A stretch of DNA of 49,380 bases from positions 1-49,380 of the IMG/VR virus record IMGVR_UViG_3300030419_001400, one strand, 5' to 3'. The translations under genes and the position numbers were made by a program. Shown piece after piece: positions 17,460 to 26,188 of this stretch. The notes under the pieces were generated by a model. The model saw only the letters and a program-made list of their open reading frames with translations. It did no database searches and was not told the DNA's origin. The first letter of the stretch is position 1. Each line of letters starts with the position of its first letter. This stretch comes from a virus.

Positions 17460-18758
17460 ATGGCGAAAAGGTCTGAACAACTTCAAGAACTGACCAATAG
17501 ACAAAAAGAAATAGAGGATATCGAAGAAAATATGAGTCGAATAGAAGACGATATGAAAACGGCATGGCTAGAACAGCAGCCTATTCGCAGCCATGAAGAT
17601 ATTGTAAAGGATTATGCTGATATTGCAAATATTAATCTTACTAGTGCAAAGGAATCTTTATCAGAATACCCAAAAAAGTATGAAATAGAAGGTAAGGATG
17701 TACCAACTCTAATTAAAGACATGAGAAAATATAGAAGGACTCTTAAGGGCGAAACTAAGGTAGCCTTTACTAATTCTATAGATAATTTAATTAAAGCTTA
17801 TGCAGATTATTTAAACGATTGCATAGATAGTATCTATTGGGTTAAAAAGTATAAATACCCACTTAAACAGATGAACTATAATGAAGACAAGTTAGTAAAA
17901 TTAAACTCTATTACTAAAGAAGAAGACAGAAGAGAAATAATAGACTGCCTTTGTAAATATTGGGAAGCAGAACAAAATAGAAGAGGTTTAAATTATAATA
18001 AAGAATATTCAAGACTAACTAAAGAGATGAAGACCCATAAAAAACAATTCACCAATTTAATTAAACAAACCCCTATAAGTAGTTCGCCAAAGGACACTAT
18101 TAGGAAGGCCATCCTTGATTCTGTTTGTAATAATCCGGGCATCTCTTCTAGACAAATACATGAATCATTACCACAGAAATTATATGATAGGAGTTCACCA
18201 AATATTATAGCAAAACTTGCAAAGGAACAAAATATAACAAATGTTGATGGGGCCTACTATAAAATAAACGATGATATTAAAAAGAACATTTGGGCTTATA
18301 CTGCAGCATTTATTGATTCTGATGGTTATATAACAATGGACAAAAATCATAATCCAAGAGTTGGTTTAGTAGCAACAGGAGATAGAGGAAAGGCTTTCAT
18401 GTTAGAAATGCATAAATCACTAGGAATGGGTAGATTACACTTAGACCAAAAATCACCACAAGACACTAGATTAATAAATAGACTTAACTTTTATTCTGGC
18501 CCAGAAATTAAAAAATTATTAACCAAATGTTTACCACATTTTAAATTAAAGAAAAACAATGCAAATACTTTATTAGAACTTATAAAAATAAAGAAATATG
18601 ATAAGAAAAAAGATTGGTATTCTGTCAGAAAAGATGAATTATTTAAATTGATGAAATATTATAATCATAGTGATAATGCTAAATTTGATTGGGCTGCTTG
18701 GGATATTGATATAGATTCAATTAATAAACTTGAAGAAAATAGTAAAATGGGAATTTGA
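17460..18758 (+). CDS. LAGLIDADG-type protein with coiled-coil and winged helix
   Basis: Start placed at ATG 17460, because GGTGA six bases upstream fits it; an in-frame GTG at 17451 is less likely. Of 432 residues, about 1-200 are helical and coiled-coil. Residues ~208-265 look like a winged helix (DSVCNNPGISSRQIHESLP). Residues 278-291 contain AAFIDSDGY, matching the LAGLIDADG homing endonuclease signature with catalytic-type Asp, followed by the usual ~100-residue alpha/beta domain. One clear motif suggests a homodimer; a degenerate second (FDWAAWDIDID) lies near the end. It sits between terL and portal, as a free-standing homing endonuclease might, or it has been recruited to packaging. 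Confidence 0.75.
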   Translation: MAKRSEQLQELTNRQKEIEDIEENMSRIEDDMKTAWLEQQPIRSHEDIVKDYADIANINLTSAKESLSEYPKKYEIEGKDVPTLIKDMRKYRRTLKGETKVAFTNSIDNLIKAYADYLNDCIDSIYWVKKYKYPLKQMNYNEDKLVKLNSITKEEDRREIIDCLCKYWEAEQNRRGLNYNKEYSRLTKEMKTHKKQFTNLIKQTPISSSPKDTIRKAILDSVCNNPGISSRQIHESLPQKLYDRSSPNIIAKLAKEQNITNVDGAYYKINDDIKKNIWAYTAAFIDSDGYITMDKNHNPRVGLVATGDRGKAFMLEMHKSLGMGRLHLDQKSPQDTRLINRLNFYSGPEIKKLLTKCLPHFKLKKNNANTLLELIKIKKYDKKKDWYSVRKDELFKLMKYYNHSDNAKFDWAAWDIDIDSINKLEENSKMGI

Positions 18759-18763
18759 AAGCA

Positions 18764-18838
18764 ATGTTAATTTCATTAATTAAAAGATTAGCAGAAACAT
18801 ATCTAAATTGGTGGATATATATTTATATGGAGGCATAG
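18764..18838 (+). CDS. Possible 24-aa hydrophobic peptide
   Basis: A short frame (MLISLIKRLAETYLNWWIYI onward) fills the 81-base gap before the portal gene, and its tail contains the portal's GGAGG site (18829-18833). It is amphipathic and could associate with membranes. No ribosome binding site of its own is evident, so it may be spurious. Confidence 0.2.
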   Translation: MLISLIKRLAETYLNWWIYIYMEA

Positions 18839-18839
18839 T

Positions 18840-20507
18840 ATGGCAGAAGAAAAAAGAAGATTTAGTTTAGGTAATTTGTTTAGGAGAAACACTCCTACAC
18901 CAAAAGACCCTAAAATATTTAATCCAGGAATACAAGAAAAATCTACAGATTACATGATTACATCTCCTGTTATATATCATGTAGCACAACAATCAGTTAT
19001 TGTTAGAACTTGTACAACTCAATTAAAAAATGAAATATTTAGACGGGGTTATGTTTGGAAAGAAAAGTTTGCATATAAATGTAGAGAGTGTGGAAATGAA
19101 CATAAACAACCAGTAGAAAAATGTAGTGAATGTAATTCTGTTAGTTTAACTAAACCTAATAAAAAACAATTAAATTATGCTGAAAAACTTATGACTGGTT
19201 ATATAAATAAAGCTGACCAATTATTTATAGATATTTTAAAAGAATTAGAAGATGATTTAAATATTATGGATGATGCATATATTATTTTAAAGAAAGAATA
19301 TTATTTAGATAATACTGGACAAATTAAAATGCATAAAATTAAAGAAATGTTTAGAGGAGACCCAGTAACTATGTCTATTTATACAGATGAAGATGGTGAA
19401 AAAGGCACACATGGATTTACTTGTTTAAATCATAGAGAGCAAATCCATGATGACCCATTCCAAACTTGTGAAGAGTGCAATGCTTCTTTACATCCTGTTT
19501 ATTATGTAAATAGGTGTAATGGAGAAGAACAACATTATTTAAAAGGAGAGGTATTACATTTTAGTAAATATAATCCTAGTAGATTATATGGTTTATCACC
19601 AATACTAACTTTATGGAATCATATTACTACTTTAATTGCTATGGAAAACTATGTAAATTCTTCATACTCTAAAGCTAGAATGCCAAGAGGATTACTTGCT
19701 GTTCAGACTAGAAACATTGATTCAATGAAATCCTTTTGGCGAGGCGTTAAAGAGAAGATGGAACAAGACCCACATTTTATTCCTGTAATGGGTATAGAAG
19801 CAGAAAACGGTAAAGGTTCTATTGAATGGATTAAGTTTATGGATAGCCTAAAAGAAATGGATTATATATCTGTTAAGGATGATTTGAGAGATAGGATTTC
19901 TGCTTTCTATGGAGTAAGTAAAATCTTTATGGCTGATAATACTACTAGCGGTGGATTAAATAATGAAGGTATGCAAATCCTTGTTACTAATAGGGCTGTA
20001 GAAATGGCACAAAATATCTGGAATACTTATGTGTTTCCATTTATAATTAAAGAGTTTGGTATAACAGATTGGACTTTAGAATTACCACCATCTGAAGAAG
20101 AAGATGAAGTAAAGAATATCAGAAAGAGAGAATTAGAAGTTCAAATAGCTGGCGGAATAAAGAACTTAGGGTTTGAAGTTAATATGGATGATAAAGGACG
20201 ATTTACATATACAAAAGAAAAACCTGATATGAAAGGCGGTAAAGGCGGGGGCGGAGGACAAGAAGAGTTCCAAAGAGACCCTTATGCTGGCACTAATATA
20301 GACCAATCACATTTAGGTGAAATGATGGAACAAGGTCAAAGACCAACACAAGAAGAAGCAGGAGTTCCAGCAAAAGTTAAATCTGAACCACCAAAAACAA
20401 GAAATAAACCATCAAGTGTAACTGGCCCTGATAAAAGATTTACAGGATTACCTAAAGAAGCAGGTAATCAGAATGTTGATACAAGAACGGAGAGAAGAAT
20501 ACCATGA
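18840..20507 (+). CDS. Portal protein with two zinc-ribbon insertions
   Basis: A 555-residue portal: dodecameric ring at the head vertex through which DNA passes. Family assignment rests on position after terL, length, and typical segments (LHFSKYNPSRLYGLSP around 239-254 and the C-terminal helical IRKRELE region). Two zinc modules are inserted in the wing: C81-x2-C84/C95-x2-C98, and C195 with C210-x2-C213 and nearby His. The C-terminus beyond ~450 is Gly/Pro-rich and disordered. GGAGG lies six bases before the ATG. The stop overlaps the next start. Confidence 0.88.
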   Translation: MAEEKRRFSLGNLFRRNTPTPKDPKIFNPGIQEKSTDYMITSPVIYHVAQQSVIVRTCTTQLKNEIFRRGYVWKEKFAYKCRECGNEHKQPVEKCSECNSVSLTKPNKKQLNYAEKLMTGYINKADQLFIDILKELEDDLNIMDDAYIILKKEYYLDNTGQIKMHKIKEMFRGDPVTMSIYTDEDGEKGTHGFTCLNHREQIHDDPFQTCEECNASLHPVYYVNRCNGEEQHYLKGEVLHFSKYNPSRLYGLSPILTLWNHITTLIAMENYVNSSYSKARMPRGLLAVQTRNIDSMKSFWRGVKEKMEQDPHFIPVMGIEAENGKGSIEWIKFMDSLKEMDYISVKDDLRDRISAFYGVSKIFMADNTTSGGLNNEGMQILVTNRAVEMAQNIWNTYVFPFIIKEFGITDWTLELPPSEEEDEVKNIRKRELEVQIAGGIKNLGFEVNMDDKGRFTYTKEKPDMKGGKGGGGGQEEFQRDPYAGTNIDQSHLGEMMEQGQRPTQEEAGVPAKVKSEPPKTRNKPSSVTGPDKRFTGLPKEAGNQNVDTRTERRIP

Positions 20508-21100
20508 ATTGGAAAAATGTATTAAAAGCTGAATGGGATGCTAGTGATTCTACACAAGGATTACATGTTACTAAATTTTATATGTTTTTAAAGCGTTGGC
20601 TGGCAGAGGAGCATACTGAGAAATTTTTAGAATATTTCTGGTTATATGAAGACTTAGAATCATTTGAGAGAAGAGATGTTAAAAACTCTCTACAAGCTTT
20701 AATATCAGATACAGGTAGATGGGGACAACCATCAATGAAATATCCAGGTATAGAAATAATACACATGACTGATGATATGATAGCTCTTACTTTTGATGAT
20801 GATAAACATATTAAAGAAAGAGATGAATGGGTAAAACAGACTGAAGAATATAAAGTTCATGTAAAGAATACACGAGGTTATACTCCTTGGTGGGTTAAAA
20901 AGCCACCACACGATTCGGTAATTCAAAGAGCGTATAATAGATTAATGTCTATAATTAAGAAAAGTAAAAATAAAAAAACATTTACTCAAGCTCTTCGCCC
21001 TCCATCGAAGAAAAAGAAGAAGAAGTATGGAATGGGTGCAAGAAGATATACTGGCGGTTTGGGGAAAAGAAAATATAGTAAAGGAGGATATAGTAGATGA
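20504..21100 (+). CDS. W-tagged protein with basic tail
   Basis: A 198-residue protein starting MNWKNVLKAEWD, overlapping the portal stop by ATGA. The middle is rich in aromatic and acidic residues. The last ~45 are strongly basic and Gly-rich (SKKKKKKYGMGARR), probably disordered and nucleic-acid binding. Position after portal is where head-completion or minor head proteins lie, so an internal head protein is plausible. No family recognised. Confidence 0.7.
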   Translation: MNWKNVLKAEWDASDSTQGLHVTKFYMFLKRWLAEEHTEKFLEYFWLYEDLESFERRDVKNSLQALISDTGRWGQPSMKYPGIEIIHMTDDMIALTFDDDKHIKERDEWVKQTEEYKVHVKNTRGYTPWWVKKPPHDSVIQRAYNRLMSIIKKSKNKKTFTQALRPPSKKKKKKYGMGARRYTGGLGKRKYSKGGYSR

Positions 21101-21315
21101 CAAAAACAGTAAAAGAGTTAGAAAAGGAATTAAAGATAGCAAGAAATGCTGAAAGAAATAGCGTTAAAATAACAAAGAATAAAAACTTTGATTATGTAGG
21201 GCCTGACCCAGACTCAGGCACAAAAGAAAGTCCGGCAAGTTCGGAAGTACCAGATTTTATTGGTAAGCCTAAAACTAAAACTAGTAAAAGGCTTCCTGAT
21301 AGTTTACCCTATTAA
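21097..21315 (+). CDS. Small charged protein (72 aa)
   Basis: A 72-residue protein with a short N-terminal coiled coil (TVKELEKELKIARNAER) and a Pro/Ser/Lys-rich, probably disordered tail. It overlaps the preceding stop (ATGA). No tag, no recognised domain. The binding site AAAGGAGG lies just upstream. Confidence 0.6.
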   Translation: MTKTVKELEKELKIARNAERNSVKITKNKNFDYVGPDPDSGTKESPASSEVPDFIGKPKTKTSKRLPDSLPY

Positions 21316-21324
21316 GGTGATTAA

Positions 21325-22842
21325 ATGGATTTTTTAGATGGATTACTTATAAGAGATACATCTCTTATATTAAAAGAAGATAGTCCGTCAGTACAAGATA
21401 AATTATTAGAAAAGGCTAAAGTGCATCAAAACAAACTTAGGCCATTTACAATGTCTGAAATAAAACAACATTTAGATAATGCAAAAGAAAATGTTACTGG
21501 GAATATACAATTAAATAGAACAGAAGCACAACCAGATAAAGATGGCATTATGCCAACAACAACTACAGCAGGTGAAATATTAAAAATAAATGATGCAGTA
21601 ATAATGTCTGCATTATGGCAAATAAAACCTCATCTAAATAAAGAATTATTTAATAAACTTCAAGAAATATTTAAACCTAGAAAAAAATCTAGTATTAAAA
21701 TAAAAGGAATATCTACTGATGAGGAGAAAGTATTTGTTAGATTTTTAGATGCAATGGAAAGAGGCGACACGCTTTCTCCTACACTACAAAATGATATGTT
21801 TGATTTTGGTTTATTAGATGTTAAGTTTTTATTGTTATTACAAGATGTAGGAACAAAAGGAGAGAGAAAACTTCATAATACTATTTATGATAGACTTGTA
21901 AAAATAGAATGGGAAAACAAACAAAAAAAAGTAGTACCGACAGAATTATTTGAAAGGTCTATGCAAAAATTAGAAGAGTTAAGTGGTATTTCTAGACCAG
22001 ATAAAAATTCAATTATAAGAGAATATAAATTACTAAGAGACCAAAAAAACTTATCTGTTGTTGATATAGCAAGGTTAGTTAATACTAAAAAATATAGGTT
22101 TCAAGGACAAACTACTAAAAAGCACTTATCTACAATAACAGATAAACTTAATGAATTATTAAATGATGAGTGGGATAATATATTAAATCTGTTTATGAGG
22201 AATATAGAGATTTTAGATGAATCTACTAATGAATCTTTTACTGAAAAAAAATATGGAACTCAAAATTTAGATGATGAGTTAGTAGCAGAATGGAATAGTT
22301 TAAAAGATAATAAAAATAATAAAACTAGTTATGAAGAAATTAGGGGGAAAAAATATAAATCTGCTATAAAGAAGTTAGAATTATCTTATAACCGAATAAA
22401 TAAATATTTTAAAGCAGCTAGAAGATTAACTCAATTATTAGAAGAAAATACCTTTGTTAGTGAAGATATAGATTATTCTTTAATAGAACAAGAAAAAGAA
22501 TTTCATAATGATTATAAAAATATAAAAGATAACATAGAAGAATATGATAATTATGCTAAGCAAATAAAAGACCAAGAGAAGGCTGCATTACAAAGACAAA
22601 AAGAATGGGAAGCCAAGAAAAAAGAAGCTCAAACAACAGATGTAAGAACTGAAAAGATTCCTATTAAAGATAATAAACAGGTTCAACATCAAAGTAAAGC
22701 TAATAAATTATCAGAAGAAGAAAAAAAACTTCAAATGCACCGCTCAACTAAAGAGAAATCAATAGATGAGTGGTTAAGCAGAATGGGAGTTCAAAAAGAT
22801 AAATTAAAAGAAATATTAGAAGAAAGGAGGAAAAAAGAATGA
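21325..22842 (+). CDS. Unknown coiled-coil protein (505 aa)
   Basis: A 505-residue protein with a textbook AAGGTGATTAA before its ATG. It begins MDFLDGLLIRDTS, which has no Trp. Most of it is helical. A winged-helix-like stretch may lie near residue 235-265 (KNLSVVDIARLVNTKKY). Residues ~390-505 are long charged coiled coil. It overlaps the next start by ATGA. Function unknown; position between portal and protease suggests head assembly. Confidence 0.7.
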   Translation: MDFLDGLLIRDTSLILKEDSPSVQDKLLEKAKVHQNKLRPFTMSEIKQHLDNAKENVTGNIQLNRTEAQPDKDGIMPTTTTAGEILKINDAVIMSALWQIKPHLNKELFNKLQEIFKPRKKSSIKIKGISTDEEKVFVRFLDAMERGDTLSPTLQNDMFDFGLLDVKFLLLLQDVGTKGERKLHNTIYDRLVKIEWENKQKKVVPTELFERSMQKLEELSGISRPDKNSIIREYKLLRDQKNLSVVDIARLVNTKKYRFQGQTTKKHLSTITDKLNELLNDEWDNILNLFMRNIEILDESTNESFTEKKYGTQNLDDELVAEWNSLKDNKNNKTSYEEIRGKKYKSAIKKLELSYNRINKYFKAARRLTQLLEENTFVSEDIDYSLIEQEKEFHNDYKNIKDNIEEYDNYAKQIKDQEKAALQRQKEWEAKKKEAQTTDVRTEKIPIKDNKQVQHQSKANKLSEEEKKLQMHRSTKEKSIDEWLSRMGVQKDKLKEILEERRKKE

Positions 22843-23183
22843 ATTGGGAAAAAATATTATTAAAAGCACATAGCCCTATGTTAGATAAAGCTAGTCCAAA
22901 ACAGAAAAAGAAAGTAAAAAAGATATTACAATCTACTCAACCATCTGAATATATGGGACAAGATTTTACTAAATTAGGAGATTTATTAGATGAATTAAAT
23001 TCCTTAGATGTAAATAAATCTAAAGCTATGCAAAAGAAAATGGAACTTATGGAAGAAACAAATACTGATTTAGTTGCAAGAGCAGCAGAATTAAGAAAAG
23101 ACTATGAAACTCTATACCGTCAATTAAGAGGGATGGTATATCCAAAAAGTAAAGGGGATTTAGGAGAGGAAAAAGATGAGTGA
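22839..23183 (+). CDS. W-tagged coiled-coil protein (MNWEKILLK)
   Basis: A 114-residue protein starting MNWEKILLKAHSP, the last N-terminally tagged gene before the capsid genes. AGGAGGAAAA lies just upstream. After the tag there is a Lys-rich stretch and then long helices. It overlaps the next gene by eight bases. No family recognised. Confidence 0.7.
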   Translation: MNWEKILLKAHSPMLDKASPKQKKKVKKILQSTQPSEYMGQDFTKLGDLLDELNSLDVNKSKAMQKKMELMEETNTDLVARAAELRKDYETLYRQLRGMVYPKSKGDLGEEKDE

Positions 23184-23421
23184 AGAAAGCACAGAGAATG
23201 AAATGTTACTATTGTTAAAAACATTAGTAAATAAAGTAAATGAATTGGAGAAAGCAGTTTATGATAAAGATAATCTATTAATGAAATCAGGTTATGTTGT
23301 TGTTGAAACTCCTTCTCCAATTATTTCTGTTTCTGAAACAGGAACAGATGTAGATGCTATCGCTAAGATGGATTGGGATGATATCGGTAAAATGATGAAT
23401 AAATTAGAAGGTGGTTATTAA
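23176..23421 (+). CDS. Small protein with C-terminal W motif
   Basis: An 81-residue protein: N-terminal amphipathic coiled coil (MLLLLKTLVNKVNELEKAV), a Val/Ser/Thr-rich middle, and a C-terminus KMDWDDIGKMMNKLEGGY that resembles the shared tag. It lies just upstream of the ligase and capsid cassette and overlaps the next ATG by one base (TAATG). It has the look of a small scaffold-like or bridging protein, by inference only. Confidence 0.6.
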   Translation: MSEESTENEMLLLLKTLVNKVNELEKAVYDKDNLLMKSGYVVVETPSPIISVSETGTDVDAIAKMDWDDIGKMMNKLEGGY

Positions 23422-23636
23422 TGCCAGAAAAAGTGACAAAAGAAGAAAAGATAGCAGAGTTAATGTTAAAAGCAACAAAAGAAGCCGTTGAAATACTTGG
23501 TAATAAGGATGATTTCAATGAAGAAGATTTAACTGGTGAAGATGTTAAATTAAGTAAACCTAAAGCAACTAAAGTTCCTGATGCTAAAGGTAGTGATGAA
23601 GAAAAGACTAAGATTAGAGATGAGATTGAGGGATAG
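23421..23636 (+). CDS. Small acidic/basic protein (71 aa)
   Basis: A 71-residue charged protein. An N-terminal helix (EEKIAELMLKATKEAVEIL) is followed by a disordered D/E/K-rich tail. It lies between a W-motif protein and the DNA ligase, overlapping the former by one base. No recognised domain. Confidence 0.55.
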   Translation: MPEKVTKEEKIAELMLKATKEAVEILGNKDDFNEEDLTGEDVKLSKPKATKVPDAKGSDEEKTKIRDEIEG

Positions 23637-23638
23637 TT

Positions 23639-26152
23639 ATGCCGCTTTCTGGTGTCTTTGATAAGAAAAAGGATTCGCTTGCAAAGCGAGTGCTTAACTT
23701 TTATGAAGATGTTAGATTTAATTATTTATCTGCAAGAGAAGACCCTAAAGCATACCGTAAAAATTGGCAAAATTCTATAGAAAAAATTAGAGAAGATTTT
23801 GACGGCTTAAATGATTTTTCTAGAGAATTAAAGAAATATTTAAATGAAAAATTAGTGTTTGAAAAAGAAGTATTAAATCCTGAATCAGTACAAGCTAAAG
23901 AATTATTTGATGAAATTAAAGAATTGCGCTTTAATTCTAAAGAATTAAATGACCCGTTTGCTAAACAATTAGGAGATAAAGTAATAGAAAATCTAATTGC
24001 AAAGCCCTCTATATATGCTATGTTTATACACTATGCATTACGCGCACACCCGCATTGCATTAAAGAAGAATCATGGGTGAAAAATGATAGGATGCCCGAC
24101 ACTATTACTGAGGGGGCTATGGGCTTAGACTTAGCAGTGTCAGATATTCCTTTGTATATCATAGAACATTATGGAGATGATTCTACAGAAAACAAAAGAA
24201 TTAAATCTAAATTTAAATCAGCATTAGAAATACTAAAAGATGTTTATTTAGTAGACAATACTATAGAAAATTGGAAAGAATTAATAGAAATAGATTTAAA
24301 GAAAAGTAGTGAAGAAAAAGCAGAAATAGATTTTATAATTCCTAACAAACCCATGTATAGAATATTTGAAATAAATGATATTAAAGAATTAAAAGGATTT
24401 AGTGGTGAATGGGTTGTTCAGGAGAAGTTTGATGGGATTAGAATTCAAATTCATAAGCAAGATTCCAATATAAAAATATACACTTATAATAAAAAGGATA
24501 TAACTGATAAGTGTAAAAAGATTGTTGATAGATTAAAGGCTAAACAGTTTGGTGATGTAATTTTAGATGCTGAACTAATATTATATGATAATGATGAACC
24601 TTTACATAGAGCAGACACAATTGCTCATTTGTTTAAAAATAAATATAATGATGCAGAATTAAAGGCTAGAGTATTTGACATTATGCATCATGAAGATAAA
24701 AGCGTTTCTGATGACCCCTTAAGAGAAAGAATTAATATATTATTTTATCAATTTGCTCAAAATTCTTCTGATGAATTATCATTCCCTAATAAGAAAAACA
24801 CTAGAATGGCCGATTCATTAGAAGAAGTCAAAAAATATGGTAAAGAGATAATGGAATCTAGAACTGCTGAAGGGGTAGTTATCAAAGATATAGAATCAAC
24901 TTATTATATAGGAACTAAGAAAAATCCTAAATGGATTAAGTGGAAAAAATTTGTAGATTTAGATGTTATTGTCTTAGATAAAAAGAAAACTAAATCTAAC
25001 TTGTATTCTTATTCTGTTGGAATTGGCCCACTTACAGGAGAAGAAGCCAGAGAACATGATGGAACAGAACATGAAGGAAAGACCTATCTAAAGGTTGGTA
25101 AAGCATTAAACACTAAAGAAAATGTAGAAATAGGTTCTATTATTAGAGTTAAAGTAGATGAAGTAAAACGAAAAGGTAAAGGCTATAGTTTATTTTCTGC
25201 TAAAGTTATTGAAATACCAGAAGTAGAAGCTCCTGAAAAATTAATCACATTAGAATTATTATCAAAAGATAGTAAGAAATCATTGGCTTATGATGTTCAA
25301 GATGCTTTATTAAAGTACACTATAACAGATGGCATACATGGTGAGGCAGAAATTATTTTAAAAGGAGACTATGAAGGCTTTACTATTTTTGGTTTTGATG
25401 GAGACCCACTAATGGAAAAGAATGCTTTATCAGATATAGATGATTGGAAAGACCAATTAACAGAAATAAATAAAACAAAGTCTTCTGAAGCTAGGGGAGC
25501 AATCAAAGAATTTTTGAAAGAGAAAGACCCCAAAGAAGAAGGAGTGCCTCTTTCTGATATATATGAATTTGTAAAGACCCATTCAAAACTTAAAACATAT
25601 TTAAATGATTTATGGACTAATCAACCAAGAAGATTAAAAAATTGGATGAATGACCAAGATGAATTTGTTGCGTTAGATGGGCAAAAATATACATTTAATT
25701 CAAATCATATTTCAAAGAAAAAAGAAACTTCAAATGTAGGCACATTTAAATTAGTAGAAGCGGAAGATGATAATATCAATTTAATTATAAATATTAATGA
25801 TAAACAGATGGGATGGAATATTGATATAGAAGATACAGAAGACATTTTTAATTTGTTTGGGAAAGCTGGTAAATTTCCAGCCCAAGTAGCAAAGAAAACA
25901 ATACAGAAGAAACTATTAGATAAAGGTAAAATTGAACTAGGTGTTCAAAAACATGGTTATCATGAATATAGAATAGATGGGGATAAGTTTGATACTAGAT
26001 TACATTTTAGAGTAGTTCCTGTAAATGAACAAGATAAATGGTTAGTTTGGACAGGATACAAACAAGAGATGTTAGATAAGAAGGAAGATAAAGGTATATG
26101 GGATATAACAGAGGATAGGTTTAAAAATTTAACCATGCAAATCCGTGAATAA
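23639..26152 (+). CDS. ATP-dependent DNA ligase with extra N- and C-terminal domains
   Basis: An 837-residue protein that seals nicks in duplex DNA using ATP. Residues 1-230 are a helical N-terminal region, perhaps DNA binding. The nucleotidyltransferase core has motif I EKFDGIR with catalytic Lys263, motif IV EGVVIK at 411-416, and motif V KWIKWKK at 431-437. An OB-fold follows to ~535. The C-terminal ~300 residues are unusual; near the end (about 765-837) QKHGYHEYR and TRLHFRVVP-to-WLVW recall the LigD-type 3'-phosphoesterase/XkdF-associated fold, though this is tentative. The gene sits right before the prohead protease, not in a replication cluster. Confidence 0.9.
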   Translation: MPLSGVFDKKKDSLAKRVLNFYEDVRFNYLSAREDPKAYRKNWQNSIEKIREDFDGLNDFSRELKKYLNEKLVFEKEVLNPESVQAKELFDEIKELRFNSKELNDPFAKQLGDKVIENLIAKPSIYAMFIHYALRAHPHCIKEESWVKNDRMPDTITEGAMGLDLAVSDIPLYIIEHYGDDSTENKRIKSKFKSALEILKDVYLVDNTIENWKELIEIDLKKSSEEKAEIDFIIPNKPMYRIFEINDIKELKGFSGEWVVQEKFDGIRIQIHKQDSNIKIYTYNKKDITDKCKKIVDRLKAKQFGDVILDAELILYDNDEPLHRADTIAHLFKNKYNDAELKARVFDIMHHEDKSVSDDPLRERINILFYQFAQNSSDELSFPNKKNTRMADSLEEVKKYGKEIMESRTAEGVVIKDIESTYYIGTKKNPKWIKWKKFVDLDVIVLDKKKTKSNLYSYSVGIGPLTGEEAREHDGTEHEGKTYLKVGKALNTKENVEIGSIIRVKVDEVKRKGKGYSLFSAKVIEIPEVEAPEKLITLELLSKDSKKSLAYDVQDALLKYTITDGIHGEAEIILKGDYEGFTIFGFDGDPLMEKNALSDIDDWKDQLTEINKTKSSEARGAIKEFLKEKDPKEEGVPLSDIYEFVKTHSKLKTYLNDLWTNQPRRLKNWMNDQDEFVALDGQKYTFNSNHISKKKETSNVGTFKLVEAEDDNINLIININDKQMGWNIDIEDTEDIFNLFGKAGKFPAQVAKKTIQKKLLDKGKIELGVQKHGYHEYRIDGDKFDTRLHFRVVPVNEQDKWLVWTGYKQEMLDKKEDKGIWDITEDRFKNLTMQIRE

Positions 26153-26188
26153 GCCATACTTCATATAGTAGTCTGAGGAAGTGGGAAT

